Shown one piece after another: positions 9,026-19,300 of a stretch of DNA of 64,000 nt. This stretch comes from Verrucomicrobiota bacterium (GTDB lineage Bacteria > Verrucomicrobiota > Verrucomicrobiia > Chthoniobacterales > SZAS-18). The DNA is taken from assembly GCA_018240025.1 (NCBI GenBank), contig JAFEGM010000007.1:101047-165046 (forward strand), read 5' to 3'. Under the pieces are notes generated by a model, which had not been told where the DNA came from, made no database searches, and saw only the letters and a program-made list of their open reading frames with translations. How positions within the stretch are numbered: the stretch's first letter is position 1; each line of letters opens with the position of its first letter. Position numbers and translations under genes: made by a program.

Positions 9026-9239
9026 GCGTGAGCGGGCGCCGCGGGGAACGGACCGCGAAGGACGGGAAGGAAGGACCAATGTGGAACCGAACAAGCGCCG
9101 CTCTCACGGCGAGCGCAGATCTCCGCTTGGCTGCCGTTGCGGCCTCGCTTCGCCCAACCCTGTCGGCATCCTCTGCGCACGCCGGCCTCATGACGGAGAT
9201 TTCCTTGTTCCTTCCTCCTTCGTCCTTCATCCTTTCCCA
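9026..9239. other. Intergenic region with GA/CT-rich inverted repeats
   Basis: A purine-rich stretch (GAAGGACGGGAAGGAAGGA, about 9056-9074) and a pyrimidine-rich stretch (9199-9237) are imperfect reverse complements across about 130 bp. The second forms the leader of glgC and leaves it without a recognisable Shine-Dalgarno sequence. The arrangement resembles the inverted repeat at 7735-7847. No gene is seen. Confidence 0.4.
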
Positions 9240-10556
9240 ATGTCTTCCCCCAGCGTCGATCGCGCCATGCACCGGACCCTCGCCGTCATCATGGGCGGCG
9301 GAGCGGGCACCCGACTTTTCCCGCTGACTCAGGATCGCGCGAAGCCGGCGGTGCCGCTCGCGGGCAAGTATCGGCTGGTCGACATTCCGATCTCCAACTG
9401 CATCAACAGCGGGATGCGGCAGATCTATATTCTGACGCAGTACAACAGCATGTCGCTGCACCGCCACATCCACGCCAGCTTCCAGTTCGGCGGGATGAAC
9501 CCGGCCGGCGGATTCGTCGAGATCCTGGCCGCGCAGCAGACGCCGGAAGGTTCGAAGTGGTATCAGGGCACCGCCGACGCGGTCCGGCAGAACCTGCGCT
9601 ACTTCCTCGAGGTGCCGTGCGACCACTACATGATCCTCAGCGGCGATCAGCTCTACCGGATGGACTATCGCGACATGCTCGCCGACCACCTGGCCAAGGG
9701 GGCCGATCTCACGCTCGGCACCGTGCCGGTCCCGCGCGCCGAGGCGCCGTCGCTCGGCATCCTGCACACCGATGCCGACCGTCGCATCACCCGCTTCGAC
9801 GAGAAGCCCAAGGACCCGAAGATCCTCGACGAGCTGGTCATGCCGGCCGAGCTCATGGCGCAGATGAAGCGCAAGCCCGAGCCGGGCACGGGCTTCTACC
9901 AAGCCAGCATGGGCATCTACCTGTTCAATCGGGAAGTGCTCCAGAAGGCGCTCGACAACGAACTGATCGACTTCGGCAAGCACATCATTCCGCACCTCAT
10001 CAGCACCCACAAAGTCCACAGCTACATTTTCCAAGGGTATTGGGAGGACATCGGCACCATCCGTGCGTTCTTCGATGCGAACCTGCAGCTGACCGACCTC
10101 GTCCCGCCCTTCAACTTCTTCGACAGCCGGGCGCCGATCTACACGCGACCCCGTCAGCTGCCGGCCAGCAAGATCAACACGGCGTCCGTCCGCCAGACGA
10201 TCTTTTCCGATGGCTGCATCGTGACCGACGCCTTCCTCGACCGCTGCGTGATCGGCGTGCGCTCCATCATCGGCGCCGGCTCCGTGCTGCGTGACTGCAT
10301 CCTCATGGGCGCGGACTTCTACGATGCCGACACCGACCGCTACGCGCCGGTGCCGAAGGGCACGCCGCCCATCGGCATCGGCCGCAACTGCAACATCCGA
10401 CGCTCGATCATCGACAAGAATGCGCGCATTGGCGACGGCGTGGTCATCTCGCCGGAGGGCAAGCCGGAGAACCTCGACGGCGACAACTTCCACATCCGCG
10501 ATGGCATCGTGGTCGTGCCGAAGAACGCCATCATTCCGAGCGGCACGTGGATCTAG
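9240..10556 (+). CDS. glgC: Glucose-1-phosphate adenylyltransferase
   Basis: The protein has 438 residues from ATG 9240; ATG 9267 (MHRTLAVIMGGG) would give 429. The enzyme makes ADP-glucose from glucose-1-phosphate and ATP for glycogen synthesis. The nucleotidyltransferase domain shows 'VIMGGGAGTRLFPLTQDRAKPAVP' and 'KYRLVDIPISNCINSG'. The catalytic 'LSGDQLYRMDY' lies near residue 140, 'FDEKPKDP' near 185 and 'FYQASMGIYLF' near 220. A C-terminal left-handed beta-helix follows (about 300-438). It is closer to the plant/cyanobacterial type than to the E. coli type. No other glycogen gene is adjacent. Confidence 0.97.
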   Translation: MSSPSVDRAMHRTLAVIMGGGAGTRLFPLTQDRAKPAVPLAGKYRLVDIPISNCINSGMRQIYILTQYNSMSLHRHIHASFQFGGMNPAGGFVEILAAQQTPEGSKWYQGTADAVRQNLRYFLEVPCDHYMILSGDQLYRMDYRDMLADHLAKGADLTLGTVPVPRAEAPSLGILHTDADRRITRFDEKPKDPKILDELVMPAELMAQMKRKPEPGTGFYQASMGIYLFNREVLQKALDNELIDFGKHIIPHLISTHKVHSYIFQGYWEDIGTIRAFFDANLQLTDLVPPFNFFDSRAPIYTRPRQLPASKINTASVRQTIFSDGCIVTDAFLDRCVIGVRSIIGAGSVLRDCILMGADFYDADTDRYAPVPKGTPPIGIGRNCNIRRSIIDKNARIGDGVVISPEGKPENLDGDNFHIRDGIVVVPKNAIIPSGTWI

Positions 10557-10685
10557 CGCGCTCGGTCGGACGCTCGGAGCCGGCGCGGCGACGGAAACGG
10601 ACAGCTTGCAGACCACCCCTGCCAGATCGGCGGGTTCTATAGCTTTTCGGCTTGTCGGGGCGGTCGGAAGGAGGTGAATCGCGGC

Positions 10686-12212
10686 ATGCGCACCCCGCTT
10701 CGCCTCCTGCAGTTCTTCTGCTCGCTGCTCCTGCTGCTGCGGCCCGACCTCGCCGCCGCCCAGACTCCCGTGCCGTTCGGCACGGTCTATGTGCACGTGT
10801 CGCTCGACACGCGCGTCGCGCCCGATTTCCCGGCCCGTCTGCGGGCGCTGACCGCGCAACTGCAGATCGCCGGCGTGCCTTTCCTTTCGGTCATTCTCGA
10901 TGCCACCAGCCTGCGCGTCGTCTTCCGGCCCGCCGCGGGCCTGACCACGCTGGAGGAGCTGACGACTTTTACCGAGGCAGTGCGGCAATCCGGCCTCGCC
11001 TTCCTGGTTCAGCCGGTCATTGCCACGGACGTTCCCGTCGGCACGCTCTACACTTCGCTGTCGGAAGTGTCCGACGACCTGCTGCGCGGCGTGGTACCCG
11101 TCTCGCAGGCGCTCATCGATCCGACCTCGACGCTCGGACCGCACGCGTCCGGGGTGATCCGGGTCTCTCCGACGACGTTTGCGCTGGCGACTCCGAATCG
11201 CGCCACGGCGACCGCGGAACTGACAGCGGCCGCCGCCGCGGCGGGCGTGACGCTGCGGGTCGAGGACGCCACCGGGCAGCTCGCATACCGCGGTACGTTC
11301 GATCCGAATCGCATCGGCTCGCTCGAAGTGCTGCGTCGGCTGCGCGCCCCGGGCTGGGCGCAGGTCGCGCTGGAATACTCCATTCTCCCCGCCGCCGTCT
11401 TTCCGCCGCTAACGCGCTACTGGGTCCTGAGCGGACAGGCTCGGCCCGGCGGCCCGTTCGAGCAGTTCGTGGTGCAGACGAACGACAGCTTGGGTGGGAT
11501 CGGTCACACCCTGGAAATGTACCTGCAAAGCCAGGCCTACGTGCCGCTGCGCGTCCGCATCGCTCCGCGCGGGGCGGGAGATCACCCGGTCGCCGGACTG
11601 GAGCGCTACGCGCTTCCATGGGTCGTGCGCGACATCCTCGGGATCGGCCTGGCGGACTTCGGACGCTCCGATCTGCAAGGCCGCGAGAACACCCCGCCCT
11701 TCACCGCCGCGCCGAGCGACATTTCGCCCGACCCGGCGGGTTGGATCGCCGCCCACGGCGACATCCTTTGGACGCAGAAATTCAAGGTCGTGGCGCAGGT
11801 GGTGCCAAGCAGCGAATCCGCGCTCGGCAACATCTCGGCCCGCGCGCAGGTCGGCCGCGGCGAGCGCGTGGTCATCGGCGGTTTCCAAGTCAAGGGCGGC
11901 TCGACGCGTACCCTCATCCTGCGGGCGATGGGCCCCTCGCTGGCCGCACATCGTATCGCCAACCCGCTGGCCAATCCGCGCCTGCGGGTCTATCGCGGCG
12001 GCGACCTGGTGGCCGAGAACGACGACTGGCAGGCGGCTCCCCGGGCGGCGGAACTGCAGGCGCGCTTCCCGCAGTTCGCCCCGGCCGATCCGCGCGAGCC
12101 GGCGCTGCTGGCCACGTTCTATCCAGGCGTTCACACCGTGATCGTCTCCGGAGCGGCTGACGAGGAAGGTGTGGCCGTCTACGAGCTCTTCGACGCACCG
12201 GAACAGCCGTAG
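10686..12212 (+). CDS. Secreted protein with verrucomicrobial C-terminal beta domain
   Basis: ATG 10686 is chosen because AAGGAGGTGA ends eight bases before it; the in-frame GTG inside that site is rejected. The 508-residue product has a signal peptide (about 1-25, ending LAAAQTP). The N-terminal 350 residues are of unknown fold. A C-terminal module (about 385-505) is recognisable by 'ERVVIGGFQVKG', 'LILRAMGPSLA', 'LVAENDDWQ' and 'YPGVHTVIVSGA'. That module recurs at the C-termini of many secreted Verrucomicrobia proteins, but its role is unknown. The gene stands alone between glgC and recJ, with one of the strongest ribosome sites in the window. Confidence 0.82.
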   Translation: MRTPLRLLQFFCSLLLLLRPDLAAAQTPVPFGTVYVHVSLDTRVAPDFPARLRALTAQLQIAGVPFLSVILDATSLRVVFRPAAGLTTLEELTTFTEAVRQSGLAFLVQPVIATDVPVGTLYTSLSEVSDDLLRGVVPVSQALIDPTSTLGPHASGVIRVSPTTFALATPNRATATAELTAAAAAAGVTLRVEDATGQLAYRGTFDPNRIGSLEVLRRLRAPGWAQVALEYSILPAAVFPPLTRYWVLSGQARPGGPFEQFVVQTNDSLGGIGHTLEMYLQSQAYVPLRVRIAPRGAGDHPVAGLERYALPWVVRDILGIGLADFGRSDLQGRENTPPFTAAPSDISPDPAGWIAAHGDILWTQKFKVVAQVVPSSESALGNISARAQVGRGERVVIGGFQVKGGSTRTLILRAMGPSLAAHRIANPLANPRLRVYRGGDLVAENDDWQAAPRAAELQARFPQFAPADPREPALLATFYPGVHTVIVSGAADEEGVAVYELFDAPEQP

Positions 12213-12265
12213 GCGAAGGAACCAGTTGGCGACCGGGCCGGGCAGGGCGATGCTCGCGCGGTTCG

Positions 12266-13966
12266 ATGCGCTGGATTTTCCCCAAAGATACGTCAGAACA
12301 ATCGGCGCTGGCTCGCGCCTTGGCGGGCCGGCACGAACTCCCTCCGGTACTGGCCTCGCTGCTCGTGCGGCGCGGCTTCGGCACCGAGGAGGAGGCCGAC
12401 CTCTTTCTCTCGCCGCAGCTCAAGCGCCTGAGCGATCCCTTCACGCTGCCGCATCTGCGCCAGGCCGTGGATCAGATCCTGGCGGCGGTCGATGCCGGGC
12501 GGCGCATCGTCCTCTACGGCGACTACGACGTGGACGGCGTGACTTCGCTGGCGCTCCTGCGCGAGGTCCTCGGCCTCTACGGCGTGCAGGCTCCCTGCTT
12601 CCTGCCTTCGCGCATGGACGAAGGCTACGGCCTGAGTCCGGAGGGCGTGGCACGCTGCCTCGAGGAGCATCGGCCCGATCTGCTCATCGCGGTCGATTGC
12701 GGCACCTCCTCGCACCGGGAGATTACCAGCCTGCGCGAGGCCGGGGTCGAGGTCATCGTCTTCGATCACCACGAGGCGCCCTCCGGCCAGCTGCCGCCTT
12801 GCGTGGTGGTGAATCCGAAAGTCGGCGGCGACCGCTCGCTGGAGTATCTCTGCAGCGCCGGCGTGGTCTTCAAGGCCGCCCACGGCCTGCTGAAGACGCG
12901 ACCGCGGCCGCAGTACGATTTGAAGAACGCGCTCGATTTCGTAGCGCTGGGCACGGTGGCCGATCTCGTGCCGCTGATCGGCGAGAACCGGATTCTCGTG
13001 CGGCGCGGACTGGTGCAGATCGCGCAGTCGCCGCGCCCGGGCGTGATCGCGCTCTGCCGGGTGGCAGGCCTCGAAGGCGGCATCGTCCGGCCCAACGACG
13101 TCGGCTTCCGGCTCGGCCCGCGCCTCAATGCGGCGGGTCGGCTCGGCACGGCGCAGGCCGCGCTGGAGCTGCTGACGACGACCGACCACCGCCGGGCGCA
13201 GGCGCTGGCCGAGGAGCTGAACCAGCAGAATTCCGAACGGCGGCAGGTGGAACTGGAGACGTTTCAAGGCGCGCATGCGCTGGTCGAAGCCGGACCGCTG
13301 GGGGCCTCGATCGTGGTGGCCGAGCGCGGCTGGCATCCGGGCGTCATCGGCATCGTCGCTTCGCGCATCATGCGGGCCTTTCACCGACCCACCTTCATCG
13401 TCGCGCTCGGGGAGGACGGCCACGGGAAGGGCAGCGGCCGGAGCATCGAGGGGCTCAATCTGGTCGGCGCCCTGCAGCAATGCGCCGGGCACCTGGTGAA
13501 GTTCGGCGGCCACGAAATGGCGGCCGGGCTGACGCTGCGCGAGGACGCGCTGGCGGCCTTCCGCGAGGCTTTCGAGCGGGCCGCGCGGGCGACGCTGACG
13601 GACGAGCAGCTGCAGCCGGCCATCCGCCTGGACGGCGAGATCGCGCTGGCCGAGGTCCACGCCGGGCTGGGCGCACAGCTGGAACGCCTGCAGCCCTTCG
13701 GCATGTCGAATCGCACGCCGGTCCTCGCCGTGCGCGGCGTGCGCTGCGTCGGCGTTCCCCGCACCATGAAGGAGAAGCACCTGCGCTTCCACGTGCAGCA
13801 GCCCGGCGGCAGGATGTGCGCGCCGGTCTCGGCCGTGTGGTTCAATGCGCCCGCGCCGCTGCCGCCGCCGCCCTGGGATATCGCCTTCCAACTCGAGCCG
13901 AACGAGTGGAACGGCGAAATCACCTGGCAGCTGAATGTCGAGGCGTTGCGGACTGCCGCGCCGTGA
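12266..13966 (+). CDS. recJ: Single-stranded-DNA-specific exonuclease RecJ
   Basis: The protein has 566 residues, the usual RecJ length. RecJ degrades single-stranded DNA 5' to 3' in recombination and mismatch repair. DHH-domain metal motifs are in order: 'VLYGDYDVDGVTSLALL' near residue 80, 'AVDCGTSS' near 143, 'VIVFDHHEAPSG' near 163 and 'LGTVADLVPL' near 230. DHHA1 motifs follow: 'RLNAAGRLGTAQAAL', 'WHPGVIGIVASRI', 'GKGSGRSIEG' and 'KFGGHEMAAGL'. A C-terminal OB-fold follows. No key residue is missing. ATG 12266 begins MRWIFPKDTSEQSALARALA. Confidence 0.97.
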   Translation: MRWIFPKDTSEQSALARALAGRHELPPVLASLLVRRGFGTEEEADLFLSPQLKRLSDPFTLPHLRQAVDQILAAVDAGRRIVLYGDYDVDGVTSLALLREVLGLYGVQAPCFLPSRMDEGYGLSPEGVARCLEEHRPDLLIAVDCGTSSHREITSLREAGVEVIVFDHHEAPSGQLPPCVVVNPKVGGDRSLEYLCSAGVVFKAAHGLLKTRPRPQYDLKNALDFVALGTVADLVPLIGENRILVRRGLVQIAQSPRPGVIALCRVAGLEGGIVRPNDVGFRLGPRLNAAGRLGTAQAALELLTTTDHRRAQALAEELNQQNSERRQVELETFQGAHALVEAGPLGASIVVAERGWHPGVIGIVASRIMRAFHRPTFIVALGEDGHGKGSGRSIEGLNLVGALQQCAGHLVKFGGHEMAAGLTLREDALAAFREAFERAARATLTDEQLQPAIRLDGEIALAEVHAGLGAQLERLQPFGMSNRTPVLAVRGVRCVGVPRTMKEKHLRFHVQQPGGRMCAPVSAVWFNAPAPLPPPPWDIAFQLEPNEWNGEITWQLNVEALRTAAP

Positions 13967-14022
13967 GCCGCGGGCGGACGTTTCGCAGCGCGGCGGGTTG
14001 TGCCAATTTCCCGACCCTTTTC

Positions 14023-14331
14023 ATGAGCAACCGTCTTCCCCCACCCTTCGACATCGCCTGGCCGGACGCGCAGTTCATCGAGTTCGAGGCCGACTTCGAG
14101 GCCCGCACCGTGCGGCTGCGGCTCTGCGACGCCGAGGGCGACGAGGTCGAATTCGCGCTCGGGGGCGTCACCAAGGTCGAGCTCGACCAAGCCATGGGCT
14201 TCGAGGTCAAGCGGGTCGAGCACCGTGCGCTGCCGGACGGGCGGCAGGTGCTGATGTGCTGGGACGAGGACGAGGACGAGATGGCCTGCGTCACCTTCCG
14301 CACCGCCGCGCGGGTGCTGCTGCCCGGTTGA
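14023..14331 (+). CDS. Small acidic protein of unknown function
   Basis: The protein has 102 residues from ATG 14023 (MSNRLPPPFDIAWPDAQFIE). It is strongly acidic, with an acidic cluster 'CWDEDEDEMACV' near residue 83, and is predicted to be mostly beta strands. There is no signal peptide or membrane helix, so it should be cytoplasmic. I do not recognise the family. It sits 56 bp after recJ and 8 bp before the DUF2127-like gene, so co-transcription is likely. The coding call rests on codon-like composition, tight spacing and frame length. Confidence 0.62.
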   Translation: MSNRLPPPFDIAWPDAQFIEFEADFEARTVRLRLCDAEGDEVEFALGGVTKVELDQAMGFEVKRVEHRALPDGRQVLMCWDEDEDEMACVTFRTAARVLLPG

Positions 14332-14339
14332 GCCCCGCC

Positions 14340-14816
14340 ATGAAGACGAAGGTCGATGGCGGACTGCGCGCCATCGCATTGATGGAGGGCATCAAAGGCG
14401 TACTCGCCGTCGCCATCGGCTGCGGCATCCTGGCTCTGCAGGGGCGCGACTTCGAAGGCCTCGCGCTTTCGTGGCTGTTGAAGCTGGGGGTCGATCCCGC
14501 CGCGCGCTGGTCGGCCGCCGCGCTCGAAGCCGGCGCCGAGCTGAACGAGTCGCGCATCGGTCTGGTCGGCGGGCTGGTCCTCGCCTACTCGGCCACGCGG
14601 CTGATCGAATCCTACGGCCTCTGGCGCGGCCGGCGCTGGGCCGAGTGGTTCAGCGCCCTCTCGGGCGGCATCTACATCCCGCTGGAGATCTACGAGATCG
14701 CGCGCGGGGTTTCGCTTTTCAAGGTCGGCACCCTGCTCGTGAATGTGGCGGTCGTGGCCTATCTGGTCGCCCGCTTGCGCCGCCCCAAATCGCTCGCTCC
14801 TTCGCCCTATCTATGA
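14340..14816 (+). CDS. DUF2127-family integral membrane protein
   Basis: The protein has 158 residues with four predicted membrane segments. The first (about 8-28) begins with the family's opening 'LRAIALMEGIKGVLAVAIGCGIL'. Later blocks are 'VGGLVLAYSATRLIESYGLWRGRRWAEWF', 'SGGIYIPLEIYEIARG' and 'LLVNVAVVAYLVARLRR'. These match DUF2127, a family of small inner-membrane proteins with no assigned function. The stop overlaps the next start in ATGA, so the following secreted protein is translationally coupled. Confidence 0.85.
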   Translation: MKTKVDGGLRAIALMEGIKGVLAVAIGCGILALQGRDFEGLALSWLLKLGVDPAARWSAAALEAGAELNESRIGLVGGLVLAYSATRLIESYGLWRGRRWAEWFSALSGGIYIPLEIYEIARGVSLFKVGTLLVNVAVVAYLVARLRRPKSLAPSPYL

Positions 14817-15421
14817 ATCGCCGCCTGCCGCTCCTCCTCGCTTCGCTCTGCGCCGCCGCCGGGCTGCTCGCCCAGCCAGACACTGCGCTTTGGCGTACGT
14901 TCATCAACACCGGCGACCTGACCAAGGCGAGCGAGGCGCTGACTTACGTGAAGGAAGTGAACGGCCGGCTCGAGCCCGGCGCGGCCAATCGCGCCGACGC
15001 GCGCAAGCTGGAGGACCTGCTCTTCTCGAAGAGCGAGCATTTCACGGACGCGGAACTCCTCGGCGCCTGGAAATGCCGCAGCATCCAGGTCGGCAGCCTC
15101 GGGGTCTTCTCGTATCCGCAGTTCCCGCTGCGCATCGCGGCGGACCAGGGCCGTCTGCGGCTGGAGAAGATCGGCGGCTCGCAGCTGCGTCGCGGCTACC
15201 TCTACGGCGACGGCCCCAACCACCGCCGCGTCTTTCTCGGCAAACAGTTCGTGCGCGGGGAGGATCCGAAAACCGACTACAGCGGCCTCGCGCAGAAGGG
15301 CGAGGGTGAGGGCCTGAAAGACGATTCCGTGGGCGTGCTGGTGAAGAAGTCGAAGGGCAGATTCGTGCTCATCCTCGATGCGACCAGCACCAGCTACGAA
15401 GTCTACGAGCTGACGCGGTAG
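14813..15421 (+). CDS. Secreted protein, DUF4893-like
   Basis: The protein has 202 residues from ATG 14813. A signal peptide covers about 1-21 (MNRRLPLLLASLCAAAGLLA). The mature part has a conserved-looking core, 'ELLGAWKCRSIQVGSLGVFSYPQFP', then 'LRLEKIGGSQLRRGYLYGDG' and 'FVLILDATSTSYEVYELTR' at the end. The pattern of CR-Q, EK-GSQ-R-G and a C-terminal YE-YEL resembles DUF4893, a periplasmic family of unknown function; this match is from memory and is tentative. It overlaps the DUF2127-like gene by four bases and converges with the LytTR regulator gene. Confidence 0.78.
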   Translation: MNRRLPLLLASLCAAAGLLAQPDTALWRTFINTGDLTKASEALTYVKEVNGRLEPGAANRADARKLEDLLFSKSEHFTDAELLGAWKCRSIQVGSLGVFSYPQFPLRIAADQGRLRLEKIGGSQLRRGYLYGDGPNHRRVFLGKQFVRGEDPKTDYSGLAQKGEGEGLKDDSVGVLVKKSKGRFVLILDATSTSYEVYELTR

Positions 15422-15465
15422 CGGGATCCGCCACCGGTAACCGGTCTCCGGTAAGGCACCCGCCG

Positions 15466-16191
15466 TCAGCGGCACGCATCCGCCAGCGCCGCCTTCAGCG
15501 CAGTCAGCTGCCGACGTCCGACCGGCACCGGGTCCGCCAGGTGGTCGAGCCAGACCTCGCTGCCGCCGAGAATCCGGTGTTCCAACCGCCGCACACAGCG
15601 CAGATTGACGAGCGCGGAGCGATGCACCCGCAGGAAGTGCTGCGGCGGCAGGCGTTCCTCCCAGGTGCCGAGCAACTGGCGGACAAAGTGGCTGCGGCCG
15701 TCGCGCGTGGCGACCCGGGTGTAGTCGCCCTCGGCGCGGATGGCCAAGAGGTCGCGCACGCGCAGGAACAGATGTCCGCTCTCCAGGGTGACGTAGGCAC
15801 TGTCGTCGATCTCGAGTGGTAGGGTGCGACGGGCCACGCCGGTCGGTCCGAGCCGCGCCAGCGCGGCGGCCAGACGCGCCGGCTCGACCGGCTTGAGCAG
15901 GTAATCGAGCGCATTGACCTCGAAGGCGCGCACGGCGAACCGATCGGACGCCGTGACGAAGACGATGCGCACGCCAGCCGGCACCTGCGGCAGGAGCTCG
16001 AACCCTGAGGCCGACGGCATCTGAATGTCGAGGAAGACCAGGTCGACCGTTCGCTGGGCGAGTGCCTGCCGGGCCTCGGCCACCGAGGCGCATTCCGCCA
16101 CGATCTGCACATGGCCGTGCGTCGCCAGCAGCCGGCGCAGCTCGCTGCGCGCCGCGGCTTCGTCGTCGACGAGGAGGGCGGTGATCATCAT
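15466..16191 (-). CDS. LytTR-family response regulator
   Basis: The protein has 241 residues starting at ATG 16191 (a second ATG follows directly). The receiver domain (1-115) keeps the acidic pair DD at 9-10, phospho-acceptor Asp55 in 'LVFLDIQMP', Thr in 'FVTASD' and Lys in 'DYLLKPV'. The LytTR DNA-binding domain (about 130-238) shows 'RVRDLLAIRAEGDYTRVATRDGR', 'LPPQHFLRVHRSALVNL' and 'VPVGRRQLTALK'. Such regulators pair with LytS-type kinases. The matching kinase is probably the one at 20419-23421 on the same strand, with the Delta-60 surface gene lying between on the opposite strand and divergent from this gene. Confidence 0.94.
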   Translation of the reverse strand: MMITALLVDDEAAARSELRRLLATHGHVQIVAECASVAEARQALAQRTVDLVFLDIQMPSASGFELLPQVPAGVRIVFVTASDRFAVRAFEVNALDYLLKPVEPARLAAALARLGPTGVARRTLPLEIDDSAYVTLESGHLFLRVRDLLAIRAEGDYTRVATRDGRSHFVRQLLGTWEERLPPQHFLRVHRSALVNLRCVRRLEHRILGGSEVWLDHLADPVPVGRRQLTALKAALADACR

Positions 16192-16290
16192 CTCGCGGCC
16201 CGCATTCCACGCGGAGCGGTCGACGGGAGCGATGCAATTCTGCCGCCTCGAATCGCCAACCCAAGGGCAGGATAGGCCAAGATCGGAACT

Positions 16291-16321
16291 GGCACCGGCG
16301 GCGCCTGTGCCGACCGGTGCC
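16291..16321 (+). promoter_or_regulatory. Hairpin abutting the start codon of the Delta-60 gene
   Basis: GGCACCGG (16291-16298) and CCGGTGCC (16314-16321) form a perfect 8-bp stem with a 15-nt loop that itself contains GGCGCC. The stem ends two bases before the ATG, where a ribosome site should be, and no Shine-Dalgarno sequence is seen. It may control translation or be an operator for the divergent LytTR regulator. Confidence 0.4.
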
Positions 16322-16323
16322 GG

Positions 16324-19300
16324 ATGCGGAAGATTCTCCTCCTTCTCCTGCTGCTCCTCCTGCCTGCCCTGCCGCGAGCCACCGGCCAGCCCGGCGCCGC
16401 CGACTCCTTCGATCCGAACGCGGATGGCAATGTGTACGCGCTGGCCGTGCAAGCCGATGGCAGGGTGCTCCTCGCAGGCGACTTCGTCACCGTCGGAGGA
16501 GTCTCCCGACCCGCCGGCGTGGCGCGGGTCCTGCCCGACGGCGCGGTCGATCCGACCTTCGCCCCAGCCATCGCGGGTGGGACCGCCCAGGTCTTCGCCG
16601 TGGCCGCGCTGCCCGATGGCCGCGTGCTCCTGGCCGGCAGCTTCCATGGCGTGGGACCGTATCCCATCCATCGTCTCGCGCGGCTACTGCCGGACGGCAC
16701 GCCGGATCCCACCTTCTCGGCCGAGCCCGACAGCCACGTGCGGGCGATCGTCCCCCTGCCCGACGGCAGGCTCGTCGTGCTCGGCTCGTTCACCACCCTC
16801 AACGGCGGCGCCACCGCCCGCGAGCACGTGGCCAGGCTGCACGCGGACGGCAGCGTCGACCCGACGTTCAATCCCCCGCCCAACTCCGGCTTCAGCACGC
16901 TGGCCGTTCAGCCCGACGGTCGTGTGCTGCTGGGCGGATTCGGGCAGGTCGCCGGCACGCCCCGCTCCGTCGTGCGCCTGCTGGCGGACGGCTCGCTCGA
17001 CCCCACCTTCGCCGAGCCCGGCGCCGACTCGGTCGTGCTGGCGCTGCTGCCCCAACCGGATGGCCGCGTTGTCGTAGCGGGGCAGTTCACGGCGATCGGA
17101 GGCGTGTCCCGCGCCGGCCTCGCCCGGCTGCAGGCGGACGGCACCCGCGACGCCACCTTCACGGCCCTGCCCGGGATTGGCGCGATCCTGCACGCGCTTT
17201 CCCTGCAGGCCAATGGCAGCCTGCTGGTGGGCGGCGACTTCGTGCTGCTGAACAGCGCGCCGCGCCTGCGGCTCGCGCGGGTCTCGGCCAGCGGCGGGCT
17301 CGAGGCCGGATTCGATCCCGCCTCCGGCGCCGTCATTTGGGGCAGCGTGTTACAGTCGGACGGACGCCAGGTCGTGGCGGGGGCGTTTCAGCACGAGCTC
17401 CCTCCGCCGACGTTGATCGGCGGGGCGGAGCGCAATCGGGTGGCGCGGCTTCGGAACGATCCTGCGAACCTCGCGATCGAGGTGCCCGACACCGGCACGC
17501 TCGTCTGCCGCCCGGGCGGAAGCGCGCCGGTGGCCAGCTGGCTGCGCTTCGAGCTTTCCGTCGACGGCGGCGCCTCCTGGAGTGTGCTCGGCCCGGCCGT
17601 GCGCACGGCCGACGGCTGGCAGCTCAGCGGCCTCTCGCTGCCCCTGACCGGCCGGGTGCGCGCGCTCGGCGTGGTGCCGGTGCCGCATCAGGGCGGCGTT
17701 TCCTCCAGCCTGACGGTGAGTACGCGCAGCTATCAGTTTGCGCCGGCCGCGGAGGTCGTCACTCTCGCGCCTGCCGGCGTGGGCGCGACCTCCGCCCTGC
17801 TGCAGGCGAGCGTCGACGCCAACGGCTCGGCCACCTCGGTGCATTTCGAATACGGCCGCACGACCGCCTACGGTTCGGCGGTCCCGGCCGCCCTGAGTCC
17901 GAACGACAGTTCGTCACCGCTCACGATTGGAGCCCTTGCCGCCGGACTGACGCCGCACGTGGAATATCACTGCCGCGTCGTGGCGGCGAACAGCAGCGGA
18001 GTTTCGTATGGCGAGGACGTGACCTTCATCGCGAATGCCACGCCCGCGGCACCGGCGCTGAGCGTGGCCAGCCTCGAGGAAAACAATCCGCCGGGACAGC
18101 TGATCGGACTGCTCGGCCCGACGGTCGATGCCGACGGCGATCCCGTGACCTACACGCTGGTAAGCGGTCCGGGCGACACCGACAACGCCAGCTTCTATCT
18201 CAGCGGCGCGGAACTGCGCGCGGTCGGCACCTTCAACTACGAGTTCCAACCCTCCTGCTCCGTGCGGGTCCGGGCCAGCGACGGCTTCGCCAATGGCACG
18301 AGCGAAGCGGCGCTGACGGTGACGATCGTCAATCAGGTCGAGCCGCCGCTCGTCACGACGCTGCCGGCCACCGCTGTGCGACACAGCTCGGCGGCGCTCC
18401 GCGCGCAGCTCAATCCCAACTCGAACTTCACCAGCGCGCAGTTCGAATGGGGCCCGACGGACAGCTACGGCCAAAGCGTGCCCGTGTTCTTCTTCCCCGC
18501 CGACGACAACGCGGTCCACGCACTGGAGGTCTTCGTTGGCGGCCTGACCCCGGGGACGACGTATCACTACCGCCTCACCGCCACGAATGCCGAAGGCGCC
18601 GCGGTCGGCGCCGACCAGACCTTCACCACGCGCAGCACCGGGCCGGGCGACGTCGAGCTGGCGTTCGCGCCGGACATTCAGGGCGGCGAGGTGCTCTGCG
18701 TGGCCGTGCAACCCGACGGCAAGATCGTCCTCGGCGGCTTCTTCACCCACGTGAACGGCGTGCCGCGGCAGAATCTGGCGCGTCTCTTGCCCGACGGCTC
18801 CCTCGACCTCGCCTTCGACCCCGCGCCCGACAACGTGGTGCAAGGTCTGGCCGTCGATTTGAATGCGCTCTACGTCGGCGGCAGCTTCGCCAGCATCGGC
18901 GGGCAGGCGCGCACCGGACTCGCCCGCCTCGGTTTCGGCGGCAGTGTCGATGCGACCTTCGTGCCCAGTCTGAACGGGCCGGTGGAGGGCCTCGCGCTCG
19001 GCCGCGTCGACGGTTTCGCGCCGGTCGAACCCGTCGTCTGGGGCGGCTTTACACAAGCCTCGGGGCTGCCGCGGGCAGGGCTCGCGCGGCTCGGGAGCGA
19101 CGGGGCGGTCGCGACCAGCCTGCCCGATCTCGCGCCCGACGGCCCCGTCTATTGCGTGCTGGTGCATCCGTCGGGCGACCTGCTGATCGGCGGCGCCTTC
19201 ACCGCGCTCGGGGGAGCGGCGCGGGCCGGCTTCGCGGCGATCTCGCCCACCGGGATGTTGCGCAGCGGCTACTCGTTCGCCGCGCCGGGCGCGCTGGTCA

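Noticed and set aside
15433..15455. Terminator built from three CCGGT repeats between convergent genes
   Set aside because: The repeats do not form one convincing stem and there is no T tract.
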